Program-made: the position numbers and the translations under genes
Source of the DNA: Candidatus Kaiserbacteria bacterium
Lineage (GTDB): Bacteria > Patescibacteriota > Minisyncoccia > Phycocordibacterales > UBA2100
Assembly (NCBI GenBank): GCA_003164215.1
Contig: PLSR01000012.1
Location: 1 to 43,233, forward strand
Reading direction: 5' to 3'
Length of the DNA: 43,233 bases
Notes under the pieces: model-generated
Told to the model about the DNA's origin: nothing
The model's database searches: none
What the model saw: only the letters and a program-made list of their open reading frames with translations
In this document: positions 19,427-30,300 of the stretch, piece by piece
Numbering within the stretch: position 1 is the first letter of the stretch
How the letters are laid out: every line of letters starts with the position of its first letter

Positions 19427-19624
19427 ATGGCCAACATTCTTACTCAAAATGACATTCAGCACGTCGACTACAAGGACGTTGATCTCTTGAAACAGTTCAT
19501 CAATCCGCACGGCCGCATGGTCAGCCGCAAGCGAGGCGGTCTCACCGCCAAGCAGCAGCGCGCCGTCGAGGCCGCCGTGAAGCGCGCACGATTCATGGGA
19601 TTGCTTCCGTACGTGCAGAAATAA
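19427..19624 (+). CDS. rpsR: 30S ribosomal protein S18
   Basis: [50 protein letters not shown]. Confidence 0.95.
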   Translation: MANILTQNDIQHVDYKDVDLLKQFINPHGRMVSRKRGGLTAKQQRAVEAAVKRARFMGLLPYVQK

Positions 19625-19650
19625 ATCCAAACAATACCGAAGTTAAGAAC

Positions 19651-19678
19651 AGACGTCGATTGACGTCTCTTCTTTTTA
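19651..19678 (+). terminator. Rho-independent terminator after rpsR
   Basis: AGACGTC-gatt-GACGTCT followed by cttcttttta. Confidence 0.8.
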
Positions 19679-19719
19679 GAGGATACTTGGTATCAGCGAA
19701 GCACTCGAAGGAGACGATC

Positions 19720-19830
19720 ATGTCTTGGATAGTGTGGCTCGCTTACCCGGCAACCCCGTTCGTACTGATTGGAGTCGCGTGGTTATTCAGGGACCGCCAC
19801 CCGTATTCGAACCCCGAGGTCAAGAAATGA
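19720..19830 (+). CDS. 36-aa small membrane-like protein (MSWIVWLAYPATPFVLIGVAWLFRDRHPYSNPEVKK)
   Basis: Upstream GAAGGAGA at SD distance, hydrophobic core, terminator directly downstream; below the ORF-track cutoff. Confidence 0.55.
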   Translation: MSWIVWLAYPATPFVLIGVAWLFRDRHPYSNPEVKK

Positions 19831-19845
19831 GCCTCGACAACAAAA

Positions 19846-19882
19846 AAGCCCGGCGCACAAGTTGCCGGGCTTCCGTTTTTTT
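19846..19882. terminator. Terminator between the small ORF and efp
   Basis: AAGCCCGGC-n9-GCCGGGCTT then CCGTTTTTTT; convergent genes. Confidence 0.85.
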
Positions 19883-19893
19883 AAAGTTTCAAG

Positions 19894-20460
19894 TTATACC
19901 CGCTCCACGTAATCTCCCGTTTCAGTATTGATGCGGATCGTATCGCCGGTCTCGACGAACATCGGTACGGTGAAGGTGGCACCCGTCTCGACAGTGACGA
20001 CTTTGTCGCCGCCTTGGGCGGTATTGCCACGAGTATTCGGCGGGGCATCGGTCACTTTGAGCTCGACTTTGATCGGGATCTTCACTTGGATCGGTTCACC
20101 ATCGAACCAGCGCATTTCGACGTCGGTATTGCCGATGAGATATTTACCGGCATCGCCCATGATCTCGTCGGTCAAGGTGAATCGTTTGGAGGGGTTATTT
20201 GCCTCGTGGAAGAACCACTCGCCATTGCGGTGATAGATGAATTTCGCGGGCTTGGTCTCGACTTCGGCCTCTTCAACTTTGTCGGAGACGTGGAGCGTAT
20301 GCTCCATCATTGAGCCGGAGCGGAGATTGCGGAGCTTGATCTGATTGACTGGTTTGCGCTGTTGTTTGCGGAAAACCCAGGCTGAAACGACTTCGTACGG
20401 CTCGCCATCCATGATGACCAACCGCTTCGGCAGGACTTCATTATATGCAAGCATCGACAT
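19894..20460 (-). CDS. efp: Elongation factor P
   Basis: EF-P KOW/OB domains, C-terminal GDTIRINTETGDYVERV. Confidence 0.95.
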   Translation of the reverse strand: MSMLAYNEVLPKRLVIMDGEPYEVVSAWVFRKQQRKPVNQIKLRNLRSGSMMEHTLHVSDKVEEAEVETKPAKFIYHRNGEWFFHEANNPSKRFTLTDEIMGDAGKYLIGNTDVEMRWFDGEPIQVKIPIKVELKVTDAPPNTRGNTAQGGDKVVTVETGATFTVPMFVETGDTIRINTETGDYVERV

Positions 20461-20489
20461 AGAGGCCCATTATAGCCATATTCTGGCGG

Positions 20490-20518
20490 TTGTCCACTAT
20501 ATCTATTATTGCTATGCT
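20490..20518 (+). promoter_or_regulatory. Sigma70-type promoter for 20543 gene
   Basis: TTGTCC-N17-TATGCT. Confidence 0.6.
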
Positions 20519-20542
20519 CGCCCATAGGATGAGGAGGTGCGC

Positions 20543-21445
20543 ATGTTCTTTAAAAGATCTGAAAGCGGGCAGATCCTCTCCGGAAATGGGGAAGAGCTGA
20601 ATCCGCTCGAAGTCGGCGCATTCGTGCATAAGGTGATGCGCAGACAACTACGACGTAGCGGTCGGCACGACCGTTTTTTGCGAACGGCGCGCCAGACCGG
20701 CGAAGCTACCTTGACCTGGGGTTTCGTTCGCAAGGTCTTCGATGTGGACGATCACCAGGTGACCATTCACGGATGGTTCTCAGAAGGCGTTTTCAGGCTC
20801 TATTGTCTCGGCCCACAAGCCGAATCGGCGGTCGAACGCGTGAACAAACTTCTGCGTCCGTCGCTGCCAAGTTGGTGGAACGTGGCGCGAAAGCGTTACT
20901 CATACAAGGCTCGGCGCAAGCGCGAAGACTGGCTCCGCGCAAAACGACAGCGACTCGAAAAGAAACGTATCGAGCGGGCCGCGAAGAAATCGGATCAGCA
21001 AAAGAGGTCTGCTGTCGACCGCGCATTTGTGCCGTCGCCGATCTCGCTCAAACGTAACGAACTACTGACGCCACAATTCCGCAAAAGCAGGATCTTCTGG
21101 CGGGAAGCGATCAGGTCAACGGTGGCGATCTTCGATATCCACGGGAACGGCCGCTATACGGCTCGCGAGCTCGCGGCACAGGAGCTGTGGAGATCCCTCG
21201 AACGCTCCGGATATCGGTTCGCCCAATACAAACGCCGTGGCTTCTCACTCCGGTTCGATCTCGTCGACGGAATTTGGAGAGGGGACATCACCCCGATCCA
21301 TATTTCATGCACGAAAGACAATGATCGGAAGGAATACCGACGAATGCGTGCGCACTTTCGAGATGTCTTGCTCGGCATACCGAAGGAGTCGCAGGCGGTG
21401 CGACGCGGGCTTCTCTACGACTCGTCCGAGCGTATCGCCGCATAA
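20543..21445 (+). CDS. Hypothetical basic protein
   Basis: ATG with GAGGAGG SD, promoter upstream, terminator downstream; no recognised domain. Confidence 0.75.
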   Translation: MFFKRSESGQILSGNGEELNPLEVGAFVHKVMRRQLRRSGRHDRFLRTARQTGEATLTWGFVRKVFDVDDHQVTIHGWFSEGVFRLYCLGPQAESAVERVNKLLRPSLPSWWNVARKRYSYKARRKREDWLRAKRQRLEKKRIERAAKKSDQQKRSAVDRAFVPSPISLKRNELLTPQFRKSRIFWREAIRSTVAIFDIHGNGRYTARELAAQELWRSLERSGYRFAQYKRRGFSLRFDLVDGIWRGDITPIHISCTKDNDRKEYRRMRAHFRDVLLGIPKESQAVRRGLLYDSSERIAA

Positions 21446-21455
21446 ATACGACAGC

Positions 21456-21490
21456 GTGGGCTCGCTTGAAACGGCGGGCCCACTCTTTTT
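21456..21490 (+). terminator. Terminator after hypothetical gene
   Basis: GTGGGC...GCCCAC followed by tcttttt. Confidence 0.7.
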
Positions 21491-21559
21491 ATCGGACCGC
21501 GACAACGATCGATCTTTGATTTATTCGGATACTTTGCTATAGCTAATGAAGCAGGGAGG

Positions 21560-21787
21560 ATGTCCATGTCATACGAGAAGGGAATGTTGTTCATCGACAC
21601 ATTCAGACAGTGCGAGGCGCTTGCGTTCATGGATGCAGCTGGTTGTACGAACGAAGCATGCCTCCAGATCATCTGGGAATCTGACGATCTCGCCGTGATG
21701 CGCCGCGCACTGCGGATGTTCCCGAAGAAGATGCCCGTCTGGTGGAGCAACCGTTTCGAGAGCGCGATCAAACAAATGATCGGGTGA
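21560..21787 (+). CDS. Hypothetical small protein (75 aa)
   Basis: SD GGGAGG, terminator hairpin at 21786; alternative start 21566. Confidence 0.65.
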   Translation: MSMSYEKGMLFIDTFRQCEALAFMDAAGCTNEACLQIIWESDDLAVMRRALRMFPKKMPVWWSNRFESAIKQMIG

Positions 21788-21816
21788 GGCTGGCCGAGCG
21801 GCCAGCCTCTTTCATT
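21786..21816. terminator. Bidirectional terminator between 21560 gene and recA
   Basis: GAGGCTGGCC-gagc-GGCCAGCCTC perfect 10-bp stem followed by tttcatt. Confidence 0.8.
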
Positions 21817-22894
21817 ATTCCTCTCCTGCGTCACTTCCCGCGGGCGCTTTCGATGCAAAGCTGCCATCGTTGAGGCCTTTGCGGATGTCTTTCAAGAGTT
21901 GATTGAGAACCGCCTTGTGCTCGCGGAGATATGTGCGCGCGGCATCGTAGCCGCGGCCGAGCTTTTCCTCACCGATCGTGTATGAGCCGCCTGATGATTT
22001 CTGCACGAGGCCGAGCTTCTCGCCCAGGGCGAGTGATTCACCCTCCTTACTGATGCCTTCGTTGTACATGAGATCGAATTCGGTCTGGCGAAACGGTGCC
22101 GCGACTTTGTTCTTCACGATCTTCACGCGATGACGGCCGCCCATCGTCTCGTCGCCCTTCTTGATCTGCGCGATGCGGCGGATGTCGATGCGCACTGATG
22201 TGTAGAATTTCAGCGCTTTGCCTCCCGGAGTCGTCTCAGGATTTCCGAACATAACTCCGATCTGCATGCGGATCTGGTTGATGAAGATGACGACCGTCTT
22301 CGTCTTACTGACGATCGCGGTGAGCTTGCGAAGCGCTTGCGACATGAGCCGTGCCTGTTTGCCGACGTGGCTTTGACCCATGTCGCCCTCGATCTCGTCT
22401 TTGGGCGTGAGTGCAGCGACTGAGTCGATGACGATGACGTCGATCTTGCCCGATCGCACGAGGCTCTCGACGATCTCAAGCGCCTGTTCGCCGGTGTCCG
22501 GCTGCGAGATGAGCAGGGAATTGATATCGACGCCGATCTTCTTCGCATATTCCGGATCGACGGCGTGCTCCGCATCGATGAAGGCGCAGATGCCGCCTTT
22601 CTTCTGCGCTTCGGCGATCACATGTAAGGAGAGCGTTGTCTTGCCGGACGACTCCGGTCCGAATATTTCGATGATGCGTCCGCGCGGCAAGCCGCCGATG
22701 CCCAAGGCCCAATCGATGCCGATCGACCCCGTCGGGATCGCGTCGACGTCCACCTTGGGTGTGTCTCCTAATTTCATGATCGCCTCGTCGCCGAATTTCG
22801 TCTTGATCTCGGCGAGCGCGCGGTCGATGTCTCTATCAGTGCCGGTGCCCGTCTCCTTGGGCACCTTCTTTTCTTTCTTCGTAAATCCTGCCAT
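21815..22894 (-). CDS. recA: Recombinase RecA
   Basis: [39 protein letters not shown]; full-length RecA. Confidence 0.98.
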   Translation of the reverse strand: MAGFTKKEKKVPKETGTGTDRDIDRALAEIKTKFGDEAIMKLGDTPKVDVDAIPTGSIGIDWALGIGGLPRGRIIEIFGPESSGKTTLSLHVIAEAQKKGGICAFIDAEHAVDPEYAKKIGVDINSLLISQPDTGEQALEIVESLVRSGKIDVIVIDSVAALTPKDEIEGDMGQSHVGKQARLMSQALRKLTAIVSKTKTVVIFINQIRMQIGVMFGNPETTPGGKALKFYTSVRIDIRRIAQIKKGDETMGGRHRVKIVKNKVAAPFRQTEFDLMYNEGISKEGESLALGEKLGLVQKSSGGSYTIGEEKLGRGYDAARTYLREHKAVLNQLLKDIRKGLNDGSFASKAPAGSDAGEE

Positions 22895-22942
22895 ACCCCT
22901 GAATGTTTATATGAATAACGAGGTCTCTACTATTGTATCAAA

Positions 22943-23389
22943 TCACTGACCAGGAGCTATTAGTGGAGTTGTTGACGCGTTTGGTGTCGTTTGTTGCGTA
23001 CTACTTGTAGTAGTTGCGGTACGGACAATTGGTACAGTCGTGGTGGACGTGTAGACGATCTCGATGATCTTCTGCGTCGCGTTGCCGTACTTGTCCTTCG
23101 CGTCGAAAACGATGCGATTGACGCCCGGAGCGAGTACGTAGGGTTCCTGGAAGGCACCCGCCTCGGTCACTTGGATCGGATTGCCGTCGACCGCCAAAGA
23201 AGAGATTCGATCTGCTTTTCCCTGGATCAGGATGTACGGACTGTCGGTCGCCGTCATAGTTTGCGACGGGATGTCGATCGTGGGTCCAAAGAGAAGTCCA
23301 TGCGCTTCGTAGAGAGCATAGGCGATGACTGCGACAAAGAAGATAACGAGCGCGATCCTTGAGAGACGGCTGTCACGATAGGGAAGCAT
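22943..23389 (-). CDS. Membrane-anchored Ig-like domain protein
   Basis: N-terminal TM, ILIQGKADRISSLAVDGNPIQVTEAGAFQEPYVLAPGVNRIVFDAKDKYGN. Confidence 0.75.
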   Translation of the reverse strand: MLPYRDSRLSRIALVIFFVAVIAYALYEAHGLLFGPTIDIPSQTMTATDSPYILIQGKADRISSLAVDGNPIQVTEAGAFQEPYVLAPGVNRIVFDAKDKYGNATQKIIEIVYTSTTTVPIVRTATTTSSTQQTTPNASTTPLIAPGQ

Positions 23390-23393
23390 AGCG

Positions 23394-25688
23394 TTAGGAA
23401 TCTAGGGTCTCGGGATTTTCCTCTTCGACATTCGGTTCGCGGGCGAGCTCATCAGCGTTACCATCGCCGATAACGGTACGCGGCTTAGCGCCGTCTGAAG
23501 GGCCAATGACACCGCGGTCTTCGAGAATATCCATGAGTCGAGCTGCCCGCGCGTAGCCGACACCGAGCTTGCGCTGGAGGTATGAGGTCGACGCTTTGCC
23601 GGCTTCGATCACAGTCTTTTTCGCCTCGCCATAGAGCTCGTCATCCTCCTCGTTTTCCATATCACCGCCGATCATCGACGAGAATATCGCGTCGGTACCA
23701 CCGGCGTTGCGGGTATTGTCGGTGAAATCGATCTCGCTCGGCAAAGACCCCTCGGATTGCTTGGCAAGATAGATGACCACCTTCTTCACTTCGGTCTCGG
23801 AAATATATGCCGCCTGGATGCGGCGCGGCTTGTTCATCTCACCGGAAAGAAAGAGCATGTCGCCGGCGCCGAGCAACTTTTCCGCACCGCCCATATCGAG
23901 AATGGTACGCGAATCGATCTGCGAAGCGACCTGCATGGCGAGGCGGGCGGGGATGTTCGCTTTGATGAGACCGGTGATGACTTTGACCGACGGGCGCTGG
24001 GTCGAGAGTATCAGGTGAATACCGACGGCGCGGCTCATCTGTGCCAAGCGGACGATTCCGCTTTCGAGCTCGCGCGGATATGCCTGCATGATGTCGGCAA
24101 GCTCGTCGACGATGACGACGATGTAGGGCATTGCCTCGGGCAACTTCTCCTCGGGCTCTTCGCCGGCTTCGGCCTTCGCGATCGCGGGAGCGACGATATT
24201 CTCATGGTACGAAGAAATGTCTCGGACGTGCTCTGCTTCGAGGATGTTGTAGCGTCGATCCATTTCTTTCGCGAGCCATTTCAGTGCGAGGATCGCTTTC
24301 TTCGCATCTGTGATGACCGGTGTGAGGAGGTGGGGGATCGAATTGTAGAGCGTGAGCTCGACGCGCTTCGGGTCGACCATGATGAAGCGGAGTCGTTCCG
24401 GTCCACATCGATACAACAAGGAGACGATGAAATTATGCATCGTGACCGACTTGCCGGCGCCGGTCGTGCCCGCGACGAGTATGTGCGGCATCTTCGCGAG
24501 ATCGACGAACTCCGGTGTGCCGGTGATGCTTCGACCGAGCGACATCAAGAGTGGCTTGTCGGAGCTCGTGAATTTTTCATCGGTCACCAGTGGTGCGAGC
24601 CCGAGCATCGTGCGCGAGATGTTGGGCACCTCGATGCCGACGAGCGACTTGCCCGGGATGGGTGCTTCGATACGCACGGGGGAGACGGCCAACGCGAGCT
24701 CGAGGTTGCTCTGCAGGGTGAGGATCTTCGAGAGTCGCACGCCCTCAGCGGGCTTCATCGAATAGCGTGTCACAGTCGGACCGATCGACGCTTCGTCCAT
24801 CTCGACTTGAATGCCGAAATTCTGAAGCGTGCGCTTGATGATGTTCATGTTGGCTTTCACGTCGCCCACCTCAGGCTTGCCCCTGTTCTTCGAAAGGATC
24901 GAAACCGGCGGCGGCACATACTCCGCACCCAAGGCAGCCACGATGGGGAAGCCGTCGACCGGCGTATCTCCCTTGAAAAATGATGCGATCGCGCCAGCGT
25001 TCTTTCTGGTCGACGTTTCCGTTTCGCTCGGTGCCCCTGACGACGTTTGTTCGCGTGTCGCATCTTCGGAATCCTCAGCAGGAAGTCCGGTCACCGCGAT
25101 ATCATCGAGCATCGCAAGACCATCATCGGGTGATCCGGCACGCATCGCGGTGAAGCGCGCGCGCAGTGCAGTCGCAACAGCTCCGAGATGTACGTCGAAG
25201 GCGATGACCAGTGCCGCGATGATGAACGCGAGCAAGAAGACAACGGTCGCGGTCGTATCAATAGAAGAGAGGAGGGGATTGGAAACTGCCGCGCCAAGTA
25301 CGCCGCCGCGTCCGCGGAATGCGACGTTCACGAGTCCCATACTCGAGACGAGAAAGACGATAAGGCTTGCAGTGTGTATCCAACCGAAATGTTTTTCAAA
25401 TGATCTGAATATAACGACGGACAAAAGAAAAAGTGATATCGGAAGGAGCGTGTACCCGATACCGAAGAGCCACGAGAGACCGCTATATACATCGGCTCCG
25501 ACGAAACCGCCGCCTCCCGCTTCCGCGACGATGAGGAATATCGCGATGGCGATCGAAAATATTGCGGCGACACCACGTAAGGCCTCGCCGCTCACGGATG
25601 AGTGATCAACCGAAACATCAGCCTCATGTTGATCATCGTCCCGTGGTCGGTGTCTTCGTCTGCGTCCTTCCTTCTTCATGCGCACCAT
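23394..25688 (-). CDS. ftsK: DNA translocase FtsK/SpoIIIE
   Basis: HILVAGTTGAGKSVTMHNFIVSLL, TQRPSVKVITGLIKANIPARLA, C-terminal winged helix; alternative start 25679. Confidence 0.95.
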   Translation of the reverse strand: MVRMKKEGRRRRHRPRDDDQHEADVSVDHSSVSGEALRGVAAIFSIAIAIFLIVAEAGGGGFVGADVYSGLSWLFGIGYTLLPISLFLLSVVIFRSFEKHFGWIHTASLIVFLVSSMGLVNVAFRGRGGVLGAAVSNPLLSSIDTTATVVFLLAFIIAALVIAFDVHLGAVATALRARFTAMRAGSPDDGLAMLDDIAVTGLPAEDSEDATREQTSSGAPSETETSTRKNAGAIASFFKGDTPVDGFPIVAALGAEYVPPPVSILSKNRGKPEVGDVKANMNIIKRTLQNFGIQVEMDEASIGPTVTRYSMKPAEGVRLSKILTLQSNLELALAVSPVRIEAPIPGKSLVGIEVPNISRTMLGLAPLVTDEKFTSSDKPLLMSLGRSITGTPEFVDLAKMPHILVAGTTGAGKSVTMHNFIVSLLYRCGPERLRFIMVDPKRVELTLYNSIPHLLTPVITDAKKAILALKWLAKEMDRRYNILEAEHVRDISSYHENIVAPAIAKAEAGEEPEEKLPEAMPYIVVIVDELADIMQAYPRELESGIVRLAQMSRAVGIHLILSTQRPSVKVITGLIKANIPARLAMQVASQIDSRTILDMGGAEKLLGAGDMLFLSGEMNKPRRIQAAYISETEVKKVVIYLAKQSEGSLPSEIDFTDNTRNAGGTDAIFSSMIGGDMENEEDDELYGEAKKTVIEAGKASTSYLQRKLGVGYARAARLMDILEDRGVIGPSDGAKPRTVIGDGNADELAREPNVEEENPETLDS

Positions 25689-25869
25689 AATAGCACGCGA
25701 ATCTAAAAAATAACTTGATTTACATAGGATTTCACACGCGGAATAGGCAATGTGAGTCATCATATCGGACAACGAAATCAGCGAAAGACCATTGATTCGG
25801 TGCATGGAAGGTCTATACTGGAAAAGTAGATTTTGTATGAGACGCATAACGTACGCGATGTAACACAAC

Positions 25870-26682
25870 ATGGATACGAAAAAGGACATACAAAAGACAG
25901 AGAACGTATCCCACTTTGTCGACAAACAGACGATCAAGACGCAGGCGTTTGGAGACAATAAGATGGGGGAACGCGCGTATCGTCGATCCGAACGACTTGT
26001 TGCCGCGATCTATCTCCTCACCAACCACATCGAGCCGGATGAGCCGATACGTCGGATCATTCGTGAGCGATCGGCCGTACTACTTTCCGAAGTGCTAGAG
26101 ATCCGTGATGAACTGCGTACAGTCGGATCGCAGAAGAACTATTCGATTGCGGCATCAATTCGACAGCTTATATCGCTCGTCCGGATACTCGCTGTGTCTG
26201 GGTTCGTGTCATTCGAGAATGCGGATATCTTGACCGATGCACTCGATGACCTCGGATCGTTCATGGACACTTCGCGGCGTTCTGTCCTATCGGAAAGCGT
26301 CAGATTTTCGCGTGAAGATCTTATGGATGTCCGCGAGTCTATAAAGGACATGCGAAATATAAAGGACACGGAGAATGTAAAAGACACAGCAAGCGAACCA
26401 ATACATGTCCGCGATCAAAAGGACAGTGGAATCAATCGCAGAATGGAGGCAATAATGGAGGTATTGCGTGGCGGTGCTACCTTGGGGATCAAGGAGATCG
26501 CCGTCAACTTGCCGGAGTACAGTGAGAAGATGATCCAACGCGAATTAGCCGATCTTATAACCCTCGGAAGGGTGACGAAGGTCGGCTTCAGGCGCTGGAG
26601 CAAGTATGCGCTTGCGCTACCTGGAACCATTCCGTCGATCGTCCCTGTTGGGTCGCCGTCTGTGCCCGGTTCTGTCGCCTGA
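25870..26682 (+). CDS. HTH-domain protein with tandem-repeat linker
   Basis: C-terminal winged-helix-like LGIKEIAVNLPEYSEKMIQRELADLITLGRVTKVGFRRWSKY; central IKDMRN/IKDTEN/VKDTAS repeats. Confidence 0.75.
   Translation: MDTKKDIQKTENVSHFVDKQTIKTQAFGDNKMGERAYRRSERLVAAIYLLTNHIEPDEPIRRIIRERSAVLLSEVLEIRDELRTVGSQKNYSIAASIRQLISLVRILAVSGFVSFENADILTDALDDLGSFMDTSRRSVLSESVRFSREDLMDVRESIKDMRNIKDTENVKDTASEPIHVRDQKDSGINRRMEAIMEVLRGGATLGIKEIAVNLPEYSEKMIQRELADLITLGRVTKVGFRRWSKYALALPGTIPSIVPVGSPSVPGSVA
26341..26394 (+). repeat. Three imperfect 18-bp tandem repeats inside the 25870..26682 CDS
   Basis: ATAAAGGACATGCGAAAT / ATAAAGGACACGGAGAAT / GTAAAAGACACAGCAAGC. Confidence 0.8.
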
Positions 26683-27326
26683 TCTCGTTGAAAGATACGC
26701 ACCGTTCGCGCGTCTCTATGATTGACTCCCGTGGTGGGGTCGGGTATTCTGTCACTGGCTTGTGTAGCGATTGGAGCCGTATCTTTGGCCTCATTAGTTC
26801 ACAAGTTATCCACAAAGCGAGGAGTCGCATTGCATCGATTCTGTTAAGACCCAGTATATAATTGCGTGGACACCTCTCTTCATAGAGGCGTCATGCAATA
26901 CAGGTCATCAGATGATGATGAAAACATTGCAGAAGTTCTTCGCGTTCTTTGACACTTTCATAAGGAAACAAACACACCATAAAACACATGCGATTTCTCG
27001 CATGTGTTCGATTCCGCATATCTGATCATCCGGTTACGATCGCAAATCTGTACGACCCATTCCATCTCACTGCTAACCTCACGCGGCACTGTTCGTCTAT
27101 CTAATAGAATAGATAGGTGAGCATGATCGGGTGGGCTAGCAAGTTTCGCCATGCCCTCGAACTACCGAAGTGCGCTTCCGGTTCTGGGTAGGCACAATTA
27201 TTAGTGGTCTTCAGTTATCAGTTAGTTATTAGAAGACACACATCACGCATTGCGCATTCTTGTCGAAGGAAGGCGCATGCGGCTCCGTAGATTTTTTTCT
27301 ACGGAGTGCAAAGGTCAAAAAAAATT

Positions 27327-30300
27327 ATGGTAAAAGCATTAGCAACAAAGAATGTTGTGGCAGTGCTCGCGGCCGTTGCTTTGACGATTGGAGTTTCATT
27401 CGCGTTCGCCGCTCCGGCGAAGGCAGATACGATCTCCTCTCTTCAAGCTCAGGTCCAAGCATTGCTCGCACAGATCCAAGCCTTGCAGGGTTCGACGATG
27501 ACAACAACAACGTCGAGTACCGGCAGCTGCTTCACCTTCACTCAAAACCTCAGTAAGGGTAAGAGCGGCGGTCAAGTCATGGAAGTTCAGCAATTCCTTA
27601 ACAAGCACGGCTTCACGATCGCCGCTTCCGGCGCTGGTTCACCAGGTAACGAAACGAGTTACTTCGGTGCAGCCACGAAGGCCGCCGTCATCGCGTTCCA
27701 GAACGCCTACGCGTCTGCGATCTTGACTCCGGTCGGTCTCACTAGCGGTAACGGTAACTGGTACTCGGGAACTCGTGCACAGGCGAACAGCCTCTGCTCA
27801 GGCTCGACGACCACTACCACCACTGGTGGCGGTACGACAGTCGCGTCAGGTCCTGGTATCACCGTTACGGCTGGTACTCAACCTGCCAACTCGCTCGCTC
27901 CGGCTCTCGCTAACCGCGTTCCGTTCACGACCTTCACACTGACGAACAACACTTCGGCAGCGGTGACGATCACCGGTGTCACGGTTCAGCGCACTGGCCT
28001 CGCAGCTGATGCTGCGTTCGCTGGCGTCGAGATCATCGACCAGAACGGCATCCAGATTGGCACGTCGCGCACGTTCAACTCGAGCGACCAGGCAATCCTC
28101 GGTACGCCGTGGACGTTGAATCCGGGTCAGTCCGCGACCTATACAGTTGCGGCTAACATGCAGACTCAAACAGTTGAATCTGCATATGCAGGTCAGGTCG
28201 CTTCGATCGCGGTCGTCGGTATCGACACCTCGGTGCCGGTTTCCGGCTCGCTCCCGATCACGGGTGCATCCCAGACGATCAACTCATCTCTAACTATCGG
28301 CACGGCGAATACCAACGTATCGTCGTTTGACCCGAATAGTTACCGCACTGAACCGATCGGCACGACGGGGTTGATCTTCTCCGGCATCCGTATCACTACG
28401 GGTTCTGCTGAACCTGAAAAACTCTTCTCGATCACGTGGAACCAGACAGGTTCCATCGGATCAACTGACCTCGCGAATCTCGTGACCATGGTCAATGGTA
28501 CGAGTTACCCGGTCACTGCTGATTCGACAGGCAAGTACTTCACAGCAACGTTCCCCGGCGGAATCTTGATTCCGGAGGGCAACTCGGTTGATGCGTACAT
28601 CCAGGGCGACATCGTGGGCAATGATGCTGCGGGTCGTTCCATCGAGTTCGACATCTACCGTTCGTCCGATGTGTATCTCGTTGGCCAAACATACGGCTAC
28701 GGCGTCACACCGACTCCGAACTCGCCGACCTCTTATGCGGCGCAGACAACGACTACCGATGTGACTCGCCTCACAACGGGCACACCGTTCCTCGAGGGTT
28801 CGTTGACCGCTGTCACGGCGGGCACGCTCTCGACGGTCGGCTCTGCCGGCTCTGTGGGCTCTCAGAACATCGCAGTCAACGTCCCGAATCAGCCTTTGGG
28901 CGGATTCACGACGAACTTCACTGGCGAAGCAGTCCAGGTACAGAGCTTGACGTTTAACGTCACGCAATCCGCCTCGATCGCAACATCCAGTAGCGACGCG
29001 CTCCAGAATGTCTCTCTCGTTGATGGAAACGGCAACACTGTTGCCGGACCTGTCAATGAAGTGAATGGACAATTGTCATTCAATAGCTCGGTAACCTTCC
29101 CGATCGGCCCGATGACGTATACCCTCAAGGGTACCGTCAGCTCTGGAGCCACACAGGGTGAGACCTACCAGCTCTCAATGAATCCAGGTGGTAGCACAGG
29201 TTACCCGTCATGGGGCAGCCCGCAGGGTCAGACTTCTGGCTCTACGGTCTCGCTTCCGAACACGGTGATAACGATGAGCACGATGACGGTCCAAGCTGGA
29301 TCGCTTGTCGTCTCGGCGGCATCGACCCCTGCTTCGACTAACGTCGCGGCGGGTGCGAACAACTTCGTCCTTGCGAACATCAACCTTGATGCCTCGCAGT
29401 CCGGCGAAGATGTCCGCATCTCGTCACTCCCGATTGTCGTGAATATTGTCACGGGAACCGAGGCGACGATAGCGAACGATCTCACCAACTGTCAGCTCTA
29501 CAACGGTGCGACTGCGCTCAATAGCCAGTCGATCGGCGGGGCAAATTGGAGTACAACTGGTAATCCGATGACAGCGAACTTCATCTTCACGAATGCATTA
29601 ACGATTCCGAAGGGCACAGTTGTGACGCTCGCTCTTGAGTGCAACATCTCGAGCTCGCTTCCGGGTACTGATGCGTTCTCGACCGGTGTGAGTAGCACGG
29701 CTGGTTCGCAGCCGTCTCCGACGGGTGTCCAGTCCGGTAATCCGATCTTGGCGAGCGTTCAGACCAGTGCCTCTGGCACCATGACGGTCGGCTCCGCTTC
29801 GCTCGTGATCACCAACCCATCTCCGTTGTCATTCGCGCAAGTCGCGGGTGGTACGACGGGTGTCACGGTCGGTACGTTCACGCTTCAGCCGTCGAGTGAC
29901 TCGGTCAATCTCCAAAACATTGGCCTCTCGCTCAACAGCAACATGGCGTCTTCGTCTGACGTGATGCGCGCGTACATCTTCAATGGTGCGACGCAGGTCG
30001 GCTCGGTGCTCTTCACAGGGGCACCGGTCACGAATACGCATGGCGGACTCGCGACGACTACCATGTACTACGCGACTTCTTCGATCGCATCTCTTAACCT
30101 TCCGCAAAACCAGCAAACTGTCCTCACGATCAAGGCTGACATCAGTCAGATCGGTGCGGGTCAAGCCGGTACGGATGGTCATGAGATCTTGATCAACGTC
30201 GCGGACGCGCAGGGTGTGGGCGCTTCATCGGGCACCTCGGTGCAATCCGGCATGCTCTCAGTCGCCCAGTCAGGCGTTGCGATCTTCCGCTCGGTTCCGA

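Noticed and set aside
23757-24983. 408-aa plus-strand ORF within ftsK
   Set aside because: Antisense to a well-supported FtsK motor domain; His/Arg/Asp-rich composition typical of shadow ORFs.
26806-26814. Single TTATCCACA as part of a replication origin
   Set aside because: Isolated consensus box, no cluster, no dnaA/dnaN nearby.
27004-27020. GTTCGATTCC resembling a tRNA T-loop
   Set aside because: No acceptor, anticodon or D-arm; the flanking sequence folds into a different perfect hairpin.
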